Part shown: positions 50,327 to 59,072 of the stretch, in pieces
How the letters are laid out: every line of letters starts with the position of its first letter
How positions within the stretch are numbered: position 1 is the stretch's first letter
Assembly: GCA_045600105.1 (NCBI GenBank)
Contig: JAZRXG010000006.1
Span: 55,710 to 119,709 of the forward strand
DNA: 64,000 bases
DNA from: UBA1206 sp045600105
GTDB lineage: Bacteria; Bacillota; Clostridia; Oscillospirales; CAG-382
Reading direction: 5' to 3'
Position numbers and translations under genes: made by a program
Notes under the pieces: generated by a model
Told to the model about the DNA's origin: nothing
Databases searched by the model: none
The model's input: only the letters and a program-made list of their open reading frames with translations

Positions 50327-50355
50327 TTTGTATCACAATCGCATGAATTTGTCAA
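50327..50355 (-). promoter_or_regulatory. Putative promoter of ald
   Basis: Minus-strand TTGACA (50355-50350), 17-nt spacer, TACAAA (50332-50327); the -10 is poor but spacing is right. Confidence 0.45.
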
Positions 50356-50494
50356 TAAGATTTGATTCATTTTTTTCAAAAAACCGCGATTTTTTTCGTC
50401 AGAAATATATTTTTGTGAAGGGTTCGTGACACGATTATTTCAATTTTCGCCAAATCCGGCAAAATTTTCCATTTTGAAAAAACGGTTTGGCTCT

Positions 50495-51271
50495 TTACGC
50501 TTTCGTTTCGTTCATTTCGGAAACGAAAGCGGATTCCTTCACCGTCATTTCGACCCACGCGGGTCTGAAGCCGGAACGCAGCGCGTTCCGCACCGACGGG
50601 ATATTCGACCACGCCGCGCAGTAAAACGGCACCCTTCCGCGCTCAAACGTTTCAGCCGCAAGTCGCGTCGTCAAAGCCGAACCTATCCCCCTTCCGCGGT
50701 AGTCGGGAAGCACATCGATTCCTATCTGCCACATGCTTTCGCAATCCGCGGAGCATCCCGCAAGGGCGATGAGCTTGTCGCCGTCATAAGCGCCGACGGC
50801 AAGAACGTCGAGCTCTTTTCTGCTTTCGCAGAGCGCGTTGCTCCATTCGGGGCGGTACAGCTCCGTCATACCGTCTTTTTCGATAAGACGCGTTTCGTAT
50901 CCGCAGTCCGATAATTTAAGTTTGTCAGCGTCCGGCAGAAAATACTCAGCCATAAAGCATACGCGGCTGCCGAAGGACTCGAAATGATCGTTAAGAACGT
51001 GTAAGTTCGGCGTTTCGAAAAGATGGGCTTCGTCATATCCGTTTATGTATTCTTTCACGAAATCGGCGTGTTCCCCGCTCACCGACGCGACGACTCCACT
51101 GCCGTACGACACGATATTGCAGATAAACGGAAGGGTCAGATATTTACGCGCCGTATCACATTTTCGGGATATCACGACGGTGCGTTTTCCGTTTGTGAGG
51201 TCGTCGGGACCGCACGAAAGGTCGCAAGCCGACTGTTTCAGCGCTATGTCAAGAATTTCTTTGTTCGTCAT
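50495..51271 (-). CDS. GNAT-family N-acetyltransferase, two-part
   Basis: A protein of about 258 residues. The GNAT domain is C-terminal: QIGIDVLPDYRGRGIGSALTTRLAAE is the acetyl-CoA loop, then VPFYCAAWSNIPSVRNALRSGFRPAW. The N-terminal ~120 residues are a degenerate domain typical of the GCN5-related 'zinc ribbon-free' two-part GNATs. Start ATG at 51271 chosen over an upstream codon inside the next GNAT gene. It is the last of four GNAT genes in one direction. Substrate unknown. Confidence 0.82.
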   Translation of the reverse strand: MTNKEILDIALKQSACDLSCGPDDLTNGKRTVVISRKCDTARKYLTLPFICNIVSYGSGVVASVSGEHADFVKEYINGYDEAHLFETPNLHVLNDHFESFGSRVCFMAEYFLPDADKLKLSDCGYETRLIEKDGMTELYRPEWSNALCESRKELDVLAVGAYDGDKLIALAGCSADCESMWQIGIDVLPDYRGRGIGSALTTRLAAETFERGRVPFYCAAWSNIPSVRNALRSGFRPAWVEMTVKESAFVSEMNETKA

Positions 51272-51282
51272 TATTTTCACCG

Positions 51283-51765
51283 TCACAGTATTTTTTCGGC
51301 GGCGAAATAATCGTTGCCGTACATAAAGCATTCGCCGACAAATTCAAATCCGAGTTTTTTGTACGTCTTCAGAGCCGCCGCGTTCTGTTTTGCCGCGAGT
51401 ATGTGAACGGCTCTGAATCCGCCGTTTTTAAGAACACAAAGCAATTCTCCGACCATTTTCGCGCCGAGCCCTTGTCCCGAAAGCTCTTTTGATACGGTTA
51501 CGCGCGCAATTTCGCGGACATCTTCGTTTATTTTCCAGCATTCGAGAGAATCAAGCTCGTTTTCCGGCACGACGGACACCGCGCCGACTATTTTACCGTC
51601 GGATACGAAAACGTAAAGACAATCGTGTTCAAAATCGCACCGAGCATCCTCTCGCGTCGGATAGTATTCGTTCCAGGTGCAGCCTTCCCTTCCGACAGCG
51701 TCGGAATAAAGCGACACCGCTTCGGAAACGTCTTTTTCTTCTGCCTGTTTCAGATATTCTTCCAT
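51283..51765 (-). CDS. GNAT-family N-acetyltransferase
   Basis: A protein of about 160 residues with EEYLKQAEEKDVSEAVSLY at the start, GKIVGAVSVVPEN, the loop RVTVSKELSGQGLGAKMVGEL and the end AALKTYKKLGFEFVGE. ATG at 51765 follows GGTAAAGGAAAAATA. Eleven nt upstream of the next GNAT gene. Substrate unknown. Confidence 0.85.
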   Translation of the reverse strand: MEEYLKQAEEKDVSEAVSLYSDAVGREGCTWNEYYPTREDARCDFEHDCLYVFVSDGKIVGAVSVVPENELDSLECWKINEDVREIARVTVSKELSGQGLGAKMVGELLCVLKNGGFRAVHILAAKQNAAALKTYKKLGFEFVGECFMYGNDYFAAEKIL

Positions 51766-51840
51766 TATTTTTCCTTTACCTGATATCATATTTTGCGAAG
51801 AGCCGATGCAGACGCATCGGCTCCCGACTTATTCATTCGT

Positions 51841-52470
51841 TTATTTTGCCAACTGTCCCGGAAGTCTGAGCTTTACCTTTTCGGGAAATTTTTTGTCAAA
51901 TTCTTCAACCTCGGCGTCATCGACGTAATACCCCTGAGGCGTCTGATATACGCCGGTGATGCCGTCGAGATAGCCTTTCCGGAGTTCGAGACACAGGAAA
52001 AAGGACGAATCCGCTCCTTCCGGCAGGTCGTGGTAACGTATGCCGAAGTTCGAAGCGTGATCAAATCCGCATTTTCCGTAAAAACGAATATTCCCTTCGA
52101 AAAGCACGGCGCCGAATCCCATGCTTCGCGCCTTCTCCAAAGAATAGTCAAGCAGCATTTTGCCATAGCCTTTTCTTTTGAGTTCGGGCGTGATGCAGAT
52201 AGGCCCCATTGTGAGAATGGGAATCGTTCTGCCGTCATCGGAGTCGATACGCGTTTTCATGAACATATTCTGTCCGATGATCTTTCCGTCCTTCTCCATA
52301 ACGAAATCGAGTTCCTTCACAAAATCGGGGTCATTTCGGAGCACGTGGATAACGTAGTGCTCGCTGCAGCCCGGACGGTATACGTTCCAGAACGATTCCC
52401 TTATGAGAAATTCCACGGTTTCACGGTCTTCCGGTTTTTCCAAACGAATGGTGACGTCATTTATATTCAT
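51841..52470 (-). CDS. GNAT-family N-acetyltransferase
   Basis: A 209-residue protein: VTIRLEKPEDRETVEFLIRE, CITPELKRKGYGKMLLDYSL as acetyl-CoA loop, and VLFEGNIRFYGKCGFDHAS. The C-terminal ~50 residues (GYLDGITGVYQTPQGYY) are an extension seen in the YhbS-like GNAT group. RBS AGGAGGATAAATA is strong. A small open frame and a stable hairpin precede it (52498-52590). Confidence 0.85.
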   Translation of the reverse strand: MNINDVTIRLEKPEDRETVEFLIRESFWNVYRPGCSEHYVIHVLRNDPDFVKELDFVMEKDGKIIGQNMFMKTRIDSDDGRTIPILTMGPICITPELKRKGYGKMLLDYSLEKARSMGFGAVLFEGNIRFYGKCGFDHASNFGIRYHDLPEGADSSFFLCLELRKGYLDGITGVYQTPQGYYVDDAEVEEFDKKFPEKVKLRLPGQLAK

Positions 52471-52497
52471 TATTTATCCTCCTGAAAATTGTTGACT

Positions 52498-52590
52498 TCA
52501 ATTACCTTTGCGGCGGGAGGTTCTCCGGATATCGGCAAACCTCCCGGTCAGCCGACACTCTCCGTTGCGTTGTACTTCTTCAAAAAGCAC
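52498..52590 (-). other. Possible leader peptide ORF with overlapping hairpin before a GNAT gene
   Basis: A GTG start right after AGGAGA opens a 30-codon, Arg-rich frame ending 28 nt before the GNAT start at 52470. A second possible start (TTG at 52581, AGGAG 8 nt ahead) in another frame gives an 11-codon peptide, KKYNATESVG after the first residue. The region also folds: GGGAGGTT/AACCTCCC (52546-52515 area). Arrangement resembles a translational attenuator, but coding potential of such a short frame cannot be shown here. Confidence 0.25.
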
Positions 52591-52644
52591 TCTCCTGAAT
52601 AAATATTTATAATCACGCTTCCGCGGGACTATCTAAAAAAACGG

Positions 52645-53097
52645 TCACCTGCCGATACGCTTTTCCATACAGACGGCGTAGGTATCGACGTCGTACGGCG
52701 GATAATTTTCACATACGGTATATCCGCACTTTTCGTAAAATCGGAGCGCGTGCGTGTTGTTCGGTCTGCACTCGAGAATAAGCTTCGTATATCCGTTTTC
52801 AGACGCCCATTTTTCGAGATATTCCATGAGCTTCATTCCGTTGCCTTCGGTATTTTTGCGTGCGTAAACGCGTTTGACTTCACCGGTTTCTTCGTTCACG
52901 CGGCGTATCCCGGCGCAGCAGCACGGAACGCCGTCACGGTATCCCACGACGAAAACCGCGCCTTTTTCACCGAAATCGGCGTAATTGACGTGCATTTCTC
53001 CGTTGTGCCCAATCAAAGCCGTCAAAGTATCGGAAAGTTCCGAAAGCATCTTCTGCGCGTCGTCCGAAAGAACGGAAACGTTTTTGAATTCGATCAT
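52645..53097 (-). CDS. GNAT-family N-acetyltransferase
   Basis: A protein of about 150 residues with FVVGYRDGVPCCCAGIRRV, the loop KRVYARKNTEGNGMKLMEYLEKWA, LILECRPNNTHALRFYEKCGY and YAVCMEKRI. ATG at 53097 follows CGAGGTGCGGTG. It is the first of four GNAT genes on the minus strand; gaps of ~170 nt to the next one suggest separate transcription. Confidence 0.85.
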   Translation of the reverse strand: MIEFKNVSVLSDDAQKMLSELSDTLTALIGHNGEMHVNYADFGEKGAVFVVGYRDGVPCCCAGIRRVNEETGEVKRVYARKNTEGNGMKLMEYLEKWASENGYTKLILECRPNNTHALRFYEKCGYTVCENYPPYDVDTYAVCMEKRIGR

Positions 53098-53183
53098 CAC
53101 CGCACCTCGATTTCTTTATTAATAATAACACGATTTTCGTGATTATACAATAGTTTTTTATCAGACACAAGAACAAAAAAGCG

Positions 53184-53223
53184 TAAACGAAAAACCGCTC
53201 TGCCGGAAAAGCAAAGCGGTTTT
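53184..53223 (-). terminator. Terminator of the collagen-like gene
   Basis: Minus-strand stem AAAACCGCT/AGCGGTTTT (53223-53215 with 53199-53191), then TCGTTTACGC. Confidence 0.75.
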
Positions 53224-53247
53224 GTTATGTGACTTACTGATTTTTCA

Positions 53248-53694
53248 TTATTTCGCGTTCTTTTTCTTGATGAGCGCCGCGCCGCCGACACCGAGACCGC
53301 ACGCCGCAACGATCAGAGCGATGATATCCATCGCGGAAGCTCCGCCGGAAGCACCGCCTTCATTGGGTACCGTAAACGCGTATTCGCTGTCATCGGTCAA
53401 TTTGATCGTATACGTATCGACTTTGTTATCGGAAGCCGTTTTTTTGATGGAAAGTATGCCGACACCGTCTTTGCCGTCGATACCGTCTTTGCCGTCGATG
53501 CCGTCTTTGCCGTTAATACCATTGGTAACGTAGAAATACGAACTGCTGCCGTCGGTCATAAGGAAGTTGTCGTTTTTCTTTTCGCCGAAAGGGTTTTCGC
53601 TGTCGGGATCAAAATCGTTGGGCTCGCCCTTGTTGATGAGCGACGAGAGCGCGTCCGACGTTCCGACGTCTTCCGCGTGCGCTTTAAGCGGCAT
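53248..53694 (-). CDS. Collagen-like surface protein, probably N-terminally truncated
   Basis: A 148-residue product with a Gly-x-y block (GKDGIDGKDGIDGKDG, residues ~62-77), a beta-rich segment (VDTYTIKLTDDSEYAFTV), and a C-terminal membrane helix (IIALIVAACGLGVGGAALI) plus KKKNAK tail, the usual anchoring of clostridial surface proteins. No ribosome site precedes the ATG. The start MPLKAHAEDVG looks like the tail of a signal peptide; the in-frame codons just upstream (reading CVSGF) follow a TAA, so the export signal seems lost. It may be a remnant. The collagen block arises from three 18-nt DNA repeats at 53464-53520. Confidence 0.6.
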   Translation of the reverse strand: MPLKAHAEDVGTSDALSSLINKGEPNDFDPDSENPFGEKKNDNFLMTDGSSSYFYVTNGINGKDGIDGKDGIDGKDGVGILSIKKTASDNKVDTYTIKLTDDSEYAFTVPNEGGASGGASAMDIIALIVAACGLGVGGAALIKKKNAK

Positions 53695-53783
53695 GAATCC
53701 CGAAACGCATTAATGAAATTATCATAATAAAGCACGGTATATGTGGATTTATCGATACAACGTTTTTGTCGGCGCTATCTGCT

Positions 53784-53803
53784 CGACAAACAAGGATTTG
53801 TCG
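53784..53803. repeat. Palindrome CGACAAACAAGGATTTGTCG
   Basis: A 7-bp inverted repeat with 6-nt centre in the otherwise featureless stretch 53695-53854. A 25-nt block around it (53779-53803) matches 62519-62543 at 21 positions. Function unknown. Confidence 0.4.
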
Positions 53804-53854
53804 CTGCCGCTTCAGCCGGGAATGAACGCATATCCTCTGCGCTGTACTTGATCT

Positions 53855-54361
53855 TTATATATCATCTTCCCTGTTCAATGCTCTGACTTTAATAACTTCG
53901 ATAAGCTTTTTCACTTTTGACTCGGTGATGATTCCCGTCAATACATTTGTCTCGATAATATCCGCGTTCGGTGCAGAAGGTTTGAGTTCTGCTGCCGTAT
54001 CACCGAATCCGCTGCTGCCTGCCGTGGCAAACAAGATGATTTTTTTACCGGAAAAATCATAGGCTTCAAGGAACGTGTTGATGATCGTCGGTGCCACATA
54101 CCACCAGATCGGGAATCCGAGGCAAATCGTGTCATAAACGGAAACATCCAAATCGCCGGAAATCATGGCGGGACGGAAGCTCTTGTCGTTCATTTCCACG
54201 CTGCTGCGGGATTTCTTGTTCATCCAGTTCAGGTCTGCTTTGGTGTACTTTACCTCCGGCTTGATCTCGTAAATGTCGGCTGCTATGCTTGCGGCGACTT
54301 TTTCGGCGATCCCCGCCGTTTTGCCGCCGGCTGAGAAATAGGCTACTAACTTTTTGCTCAC
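53855..54361 (-). CDS. Flavodoxin
   Basis: A 168-residue flavodoxin-like protein. KLVAYFSAGGKTAGIAEKVA is the FMN phosphate-binding start, DTICLGFPIWWYVAPTIINTFLE and LFATAGSSGFGDTAAEL are the isoalloxazine loops. Typical of the clostridial flavodoxins often found near regulators; likely an electron carrier. Own promoter upstream. Confidence 0.9.
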   Translation of the reverse strand: MSKKLVAYFSAGGKTAGIAEKVAASIAADIYEIKPEVKYTKADLNWMNKKSRSSVEMNDKSFRPAMISGDLDVSVYDTICLGFPIWWYVAPTIINTFLEAYDFSGKKIILFATAGSSGFGDTAAELKPSAPNADIIETNVLTGIITESKVKKLIEVIKVRALNREDDI

Positions 54362-54447
54362 AGTTCAATCCTCCGTTTCATAATAGTACGAATAATCGAT
54401 GCCCTTCATAATGATCATATCGTGCACCTCGTATTTTTCTTTTATTC

Positions 54448-54476
54448 AGTATAGCACTTTTCGGTAAAATAATCAA
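54448..54476 (-). promoter_or_regulatory. Promoter of the flavodoxin gene
   Basis: Minus-strand TTGATT (54476-54471), 17-nt spacer, TATACT (54453-54448). Confidence 0.65.
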
Positions 54477-54520
54477 TATTTTAATAATCATTTCAAACTA
54501 AGTGTAACTGAAATAATACG

Positions 54521-54565
54521 AAAAACTCCCATGGCGTTATGATATAACGTCATAGGAGTTTTTGA
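54521..54565 (-). terminator. Terminator of the solute-binding lipoprotein gene
   Basis: Long stem of AAACTCC-C/T-ATG-CGTTAT type (54523-54540 with 54543-54561) with T runs on both strands (GAGTTTTTCG on minus, GAGTTTTTG on plus). Confidence 0.8.
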
Positions 54566-54597
54566 ATACCCTATTCGGTTTTGCTTAAAGAAATTCG

Positions 54598-56163
54598 TTA
54601 ATTCTCAAGAACGTCAAAGGCATTCAGCGTATCCTTCATCGCGGCGTTGAACGCGCCGAGTATACCCTGACAGTACGATTCGACCTGGTTGTTGTTCTTG
54701 AAATACAGATTGTTGTAATACTGTATGCAGTCGTTCCAGTTGAATACAACGGACATATCGATAAGGCGGTTTCTGGAAATAAGGTCGAGCATTTCGGTGG
54801 AATCATCGTCATCGCTCAGACGTTTCATTTTGAGGTTTCTTATATAATACTCGGACGTGACGCTTTCGTAGTTGGTATAAGCCATTGCTTCAAGGCAGAA
54901 GGTGACTTGTTTTATCTCTTCGTCTTCTATCGAGTTGGAAATGCCCAGAACGCCGAAGCCGTACGGATTGATCGTGGACGTATAGTGTTCCTGCTCGACA
55001 TTGTATTTGGGGTACGGAAGTATGCCGTAGTGGAAATCGAGGTTTCTGATCTCGGGGCTGCTCATGCCTTCGATCTCACGCATAAAGAACAGTCCTCTGC
55101 CGTCGTAGAAGCAGTCGTACAATTTCTGATTTCCCACGTTGTCGTCCCATTTGTAGTATTCTTCGCGAATGGCAACGGTCTGGGTATCCGTCACTATGTC
55201 GAACACCTTCTGGAAAGCGTTGACGTTCATTTCGTCTGTCATCGCAAACACCGGAATGTCGTCGGCATCCTTCTTTACCTGCGGAGCATCGCACCCCATA
55301 ACGAGCATATACGTATCAAAAGCAACTCCGACAAGTCCCCACATATCGTCTTCCCCGTCGGGATGCATAACCGAGTCACCGCCGTCATGAGCTACCGCCT
55401 TGATCATTTCGTACATGGCGTCGATCGTCCATTCGTTGTCGTATACGAGCTCGTAGGGAGTTTTTTTGAACGCGGGATCGGCTTTGTACTGTTCGACTAT
55501 GTCTTTATTGAAATAAATGCACTTTATGAATTCATCGTCGGAAACGAGGATATCGCCGGTTATCAGATAAAGCTTATTGCCGATGGACATATCCTTCTGC
55601 GCAACTGAATCCCACCATTTTTCGTCAAGATTGAGGTAAGAATCCTCGATGTCGTATACATTCGTAAGATATCCCGCCGTGCTGACCGGAGCGATGCGGT
55701 AAGCACCGCCGCATATCACCTGATAATCCGCGATACCGCCCATATAGTCCTCTTCAACGCGGGTTATCATATCGATACCGCATATTTCGGCTTCGATTTT
55801 GAATCCGTATTCAGCTTCGAGCTTGTAGTTTCTGTCAAGAATGGCAAGGTTGACGGGGTCTTCGTTGAATTCGGTGTTTTCTTCCGAATCGACTTTACCC
55901 ACGAACTGAGTGAACGCATAGTTGTCGCCGCCGCTGCAGGTAAGTACCTTGAGGGTATACCCGTCAACGATCCCTTCGGCGGGATCGAGATACGGCACGA
56001 GAGGCTTTTTTTCGTCTTCCGATACTTCGTCGGAATTCACATCCGCCTTGCTTTCATCAACGACCGCACCGCTTGAGGTGTCGTCCGTGCTTTCACCGCA
56101 CGAAGCAAGAATAAGCGTCAAGAGCATTGCGGCTGTAAGCAATAATACTGTTAATTTTTTCAT
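54598..56163 (-). CDS. ABC-type extracellular solute-binding lipoprotein
   Basis: A 521-residue lipoprotein: signal MKKLTVLLLTAAMLLTLILASC with lipobox LASC, then an acidic Ser/Asp/Glu spacer. The remainder resembles large family-1 sugar-binding proteins: GYTLKVLTCSGGDNYAF, YQVICGGAYRIAPVS, YFNKDIVEQYKADPAFKKTP, YDNEWTIDAMYEMIKAV, GFGVLGISNSIEDEE. Probably binds an oligosaccharide at the cell surface for an ABC importer; no permease or ATPase genes are in the window. Divergent from an AraC regulator, which may control it. Confidence 0.8.
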   Translation of the reverse strand: MKKLTVLLLTAAMLLTLILASCGESTDDTSSGAVVDESKADVNSDEVSEDEKKPLVPYLDPAEGIVDGYTLKVLTCSGGDNYAFTQFVGKVDSEENTEFNEDPVNLAILDRNYKLEAEYGFKIEAEICGIDMITRVEEDYMGGIADYQVICGGAYRIAPVSTAGYLTNVYDIEDSYLNLDEKWWDSVAQKDMSIGNKLYLITGDILVSDDEFIKCIYFNKDIVEQYKADPAFKKTPYELVYDNEWTIDAMYEMIKAVAHDGGDSVMHPDGEDDMWGLVGVAFDTYMLVMGCDAPQVKKDADDIPVFAMTDEMNVNAFQKVFDIVTDTQTVAIREEYYKWDDNVGNQKLYDCFYDGRGLFFMREIEGMSSPEIRNLDFHYGILPYPKYNVEQEHYTSTINPYGFGVLGISNSIEDEEIKQVTFCLEAMAYTNYESVTSEYYIRNLKMKRLSDDDDSTEMLDLISRNRLIDMSVVFNWNDCIQYYNNLYFKNNNQVESYCQGILGAFNAAMKDTLNAFDVLEN

Positions 56164-56200
56164 GGCGCACTCCTTATTTTTATAAAATTTTAATATTGTA

Positions 56201-56228
56201 TTGCTTTTTTCAAATAAACTGGTATAAT
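56201..56228 (+). promoter_or_regulatory. Promoter of the AraC/GH20 transcript
   Basis: TTGCTT (56201-56206), 16-nt spacer, TATAAT (56223-56228); a minus-strand TATAAT (56237-56232) for the divergent lipoprotein gene is interleaved. Confidence 0.55.
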
Positions 56229-56311
56229 TTGATTATACTGAAAATATTTGCTTTTTCCTTGAAATTATTACTATTTATCAAAAATGCAAGAATATATAAA
56301 GGTGGATCACA

Positions 56312-57130
56312 GTGCTTCATACATCATCAAAAGAAGACATAAGCTTCTATTATCAAAAAAAGCACATTGCGAGAAACGTGAATATGTCTCAATCCACTCT
56401 CCACAGTTATTATGAAATATACTTTCTGCTGAGCGGAGAGAGACGGCTTTTCATAGGCAACAATCTGTATTGCCTGAACACTCACGACGCTGCTCTCGTT
56501 CCGAAAGATGTGCCTCATAAATACACTTCCGGTCTTAAGGCAGAGCACGAATATGTTCTCATCCGTATCCCCGACACGATGCTTGACGACGACGAAAAGA
56601 AGCTGTTTGAACATACCTGCGTTCATCTTTCCTCCGATGCCGCCGAACGTATGGAAAGCATTTTTGAAAGAATGGAATACGAATACGCTCACACCGACAG
56701 ACATTCGGAGAAGATCATCATCGACTCTGTTCAAGAAATGCTCGTATTCATATCAAGAACGATCGAAAAATCAAGTATGCCGCCGGAAGCCGATCTCACG
56801 GATTCCATGGCGGACCGCGCGGCACGGTATATATGCGAGCATTACGACGAACAGATCACTCTTAAAGACGTAGCGGACGAGCTTTCGCTGTCAAGAGTGT
56901 ATTTTTCGTCAAGATTCAAGCAGCTTACCGGATTCGGTTTCAGCGAATATCTCAATCAGGTTCGTATGGCAAACGCTTCGCGGATGCTGCAGTCAACGTC
57001 GGTTTCCATTACCGAGGTCGCATATAAGTGCGGCTTCAACGACAGCAACTATTTTGCGCTGATCTTCAAACGGATAATAGGCGTAAGCCCCAAAAAATAC
57101 CAGCTTATGCAAAGCAAAAACGAAAAATAA
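56312..57130 (+). CDS. AraC-family transcriptional regulator
   Basis: A 272-residue regulator. N-terminal cupin-like ligand domain (YYEIYFLLSGERRLFIGNNLY, DAALVPKDVPHKY) and a C-terminal double helix-turn-helix: QITLKDVADELSLSRVYFSS, then SRMLQSTSVSITEVAYKCGF and FKRIIGVSPKKYQ. GTG start at 56312 with GGTGGATCACA. It lies between a solute-binding lipoprotein (divergent) and a GH20 gene 21 nt downstream, so it likely senses the glycan those proteins handle. Confidence 0.9.
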   Translation: MLHTSSKEDISFYYQKKHIARNVNMSQSTLHSYYEIYFLLSGERRLFIGNNLYCLNTHDAALVPKDVPHKYTSGLKAEHEYVLIRIPDTMLDDDEKKLFEHTCVHLSSDAAERMESIFERMEYEYAHTDRHSEKIIIDSVQEMLVFISRTIEKSSMPPEADLTDSMADRAARYICEHYDEQITLKDVADELSLSRVYFSSRFKQLTGFGFSEYLNQVRMANASRMLQSTSVSITEVAYKCGFNDSNYFALIFKRIIGVSPKKYQLMQSKNEK

Positions 57131-57151
57131 AACAGACAGGAGACACAAAAA

Positions 57152-59056
57152 ATGTACGTCAAGCCGTTTTACAGTTCCGACGGAAAAAGCGATCCTTTTT
57201 ACTGCGGCGGCAATACGCGGATCGTTTTCCCCGACTCTTTATCGGACGAAAGAAAAGAATACCTTTCCTTTGCGCTGCGTGACACCGTGCCGAAAGGAAA
57301 AGCGGACGAAATCGAAAAGGTCTTTTTTGAGCTGAGGAAGCCGAACGAAAAAGACGCGGGTATTTCCGACAGCCTTATCGGTACGAGAAAAGACGAGTAT
57401 GTCATCATATTCGGCAGCGAAACGCACGTCATCGCCGAAACGCCCGACACCCTCGTATACGGTGCGAACGCTTTCAGACAGGCGGTCGATTTCGGCGAAA
57501 GCAGCGGTGTCATTTACAACCATTCCGAATTCGTCTTCCGCGGCTACCGCGCGTATCTTCCCGGAAAAACGGGCATGGAGGATTTCAAAAAAGCGGTCGA
57601 TCTTATGGCGTATTATCAGTACAACACGCTGATACTTGAAGTCGGCGGCGCCATGGAATACAAAAAGCACCCCGAGATCAACGAGGCTTGGCTCAAGTCC
57701 GTGGAAAAATTCCGTGCTGAATCCGGGCTCACCATAAAGGTACAGCAGATGTATTCGTGGGCTAAAAACTCCATCCACGCCGATAACGGCAGCGGCGAAG
57801 TGATGACGCAGGACTCCATCCGCGAGATCATAGCGTACTGCGCCGCAAGGGGCATAAAAGTCATCCCCGAAGTCCCCACTCTTTCGCATTGCGACTATCT
57901 GATGCTTCCTCATCCCGAATTCGCGGAACGTCCCTACGACAGCTATCCCGACACATACTGCCCCTGCCATCCGGATATATACCCTTACGTCTTCGACGTG
58001 CTTGACGAAATAGCCGACGTTTTCAAGCCGGAATACGTTCATATCGGTCACGACGAGTGCTATAACATAGCCACGGACACCTGTCCGAGATGCGCTGGCA
58101 AAGTAGCGTCCGACTTATACACGCAGGACATCGTAAAAATAGCTTTCCATCTCGAAAAGAAAGGCATAAAGTCGATGATGTGGGGCGAAAAGCTGCTTCC
58201 CGCGTTCATAAACAATATGCCTCAGGGCGGCTCCGAGCTCTGGTGGCACAACAAGGAAAACGGCGACCCGATAAGGATTTCGCCGTACCTTGCCGACTGC
58301 GCCTACAAGATACCGCGTCAGATAACGATGCTCCACTGGTATTGGGCGTATGACGAAAGATACGACGCCCGTTATACCGACAACGGTTTTGATATGGTGT
58401 TCGGCAATTCGTCGCTTGCCGAAACAGAACATTGGGACAGACGCAAGAAGCATTGTCTGGGCGCCATTGCCTCGAACTGGGGCTCGTTCGATGCGAAGTG
58501 TATGCAGCGCAATCTGCAGAATTTTGACCTCATCTACAATTCACGTGCGCTTATCGGTCACGACTACACCGACAGCGGCGACGCAAGATCGAGAATGATA
58601 GACGATTGTATGGACGAGTGCTTCCGTTTCACGCACAGATCCGCTGACAGCGACGTCATTACGGTCACGCATACCACGAGCTGCTCTTTCCCTTACAAAA
58701 GATTTTACGACGGCGTTTTTATGGATGACGAAAAATATATCCTCGGAAACTACGAAATCACGTTCGACGACGGTTTTATCGCTTCTCTCCCGGTAATATA
58801 CGGTGAAAATATTTCCAACAGTTCAACGGAGAACAGAACGACAAAACTTGTCGGAGACAATTTTATTGATAAGGAAGCTCATTACAAAGCGTCAAGCTCG
58901 TACAGAGAGGTAAACGGCAGCGCGATACCTTTCCTGAAAGACGAAACGATCTTTTACAATACCGTTTACGAAAATCCTCACAAAGGACATAAGATAGCAA
59001 AATGGGAATACAAAAAGATCGTCGATGCCGACATTGAAACGATCGAACTGAAATAA
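57152..59056 (+). CDS. GH20-type beta-N-acetylhexosaminidase
   Basis: A 634-residue protein without signal peptide, so intracellular. N-terminal GH20b-like domain (~1-115), then a TIM barrel starting FVFRGYRAYLPGKTGMEDFKK. Active site: the Asp-Glu pair of YVHIGHDECYNIATD near residues 295-310 (usually HxGGDE in GH20), with WGEKLLPAF and ELWWHNKENGD further on. GH20 enzymes remove GlcNAc, GalNAc or GlcNAc-6-sulfate by substrate-assisted catalysis. Located in an operon with AraC and a DUF4855 lipoprotein (16 nt gap). RBS AGGAGA. Confidence 0.85.
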   Translation: MYVKPFYSSDGKSDPFYCGGNTRIVFPDSLSDERKEYLSFALRDTVPKGKADEIEKVFFELRKPNEKDAGISDSLIGTRKDEYVIIFGSETHVIAETPDTLVYGANAFRQAVDFGESSGVIYNHSEFVFRGYRAYLPGKTGMEDFKKAVDLMAYYQYNTLILEVGGAMEYKKHPEINEAWLKSVEKFRAESGLTIKVQQMYSWAKNSIHADNGSGEVMTQDSIREIIAYCAARGIKVIPEVPTLSHCDYLMLPHPEFAERPYDSYPDTYCPCHPDIYPYVFDVLDEIADVFKPEYVHIGHDECYNIATDTCPRCAGKVASDLYTQDIVKIAFHLEKKGIKSMMWGEKLLPAFINNMPQGGSELWWHNKENGDPIRISPYLADCAYKIPRQITMLHWYWAYDERYDARYTDNGFDMVFGNSSLAETEHWDRRKKHCLGAIASNWGSFDAKCMQRNLQNFDLIYNSRALIGHDYTDSGDARSRMIDDCMDECFRFTHRSADSDVITVTHTTSCSFPYKRFYDGVFMDDEKYILGNYEITFDDGFIASLPVIYGENISNSSTENRTTKLVGDNFIDKEAHYKASSSYREVNGSAIPFLKDETIFYNTVYENPHKGHKIAKWEYKKIVDADIETIELK

Positions 59057-59072
59057 ACTGGAGTGTGACGGA

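Noticed and set aside
50268..50494. Riboswitch or T-box in the AT-rich region before ald
   Set aside because: No conserved T-box, specifier or known aptamer sequence; only promoter-like elements and A/T runs are seen.
53464..53520. Minisatellite repeat
   Set aside because: The three 18-nt repeats are in frame and encode a Gly-x-y collagen block, so they are coding repeats.
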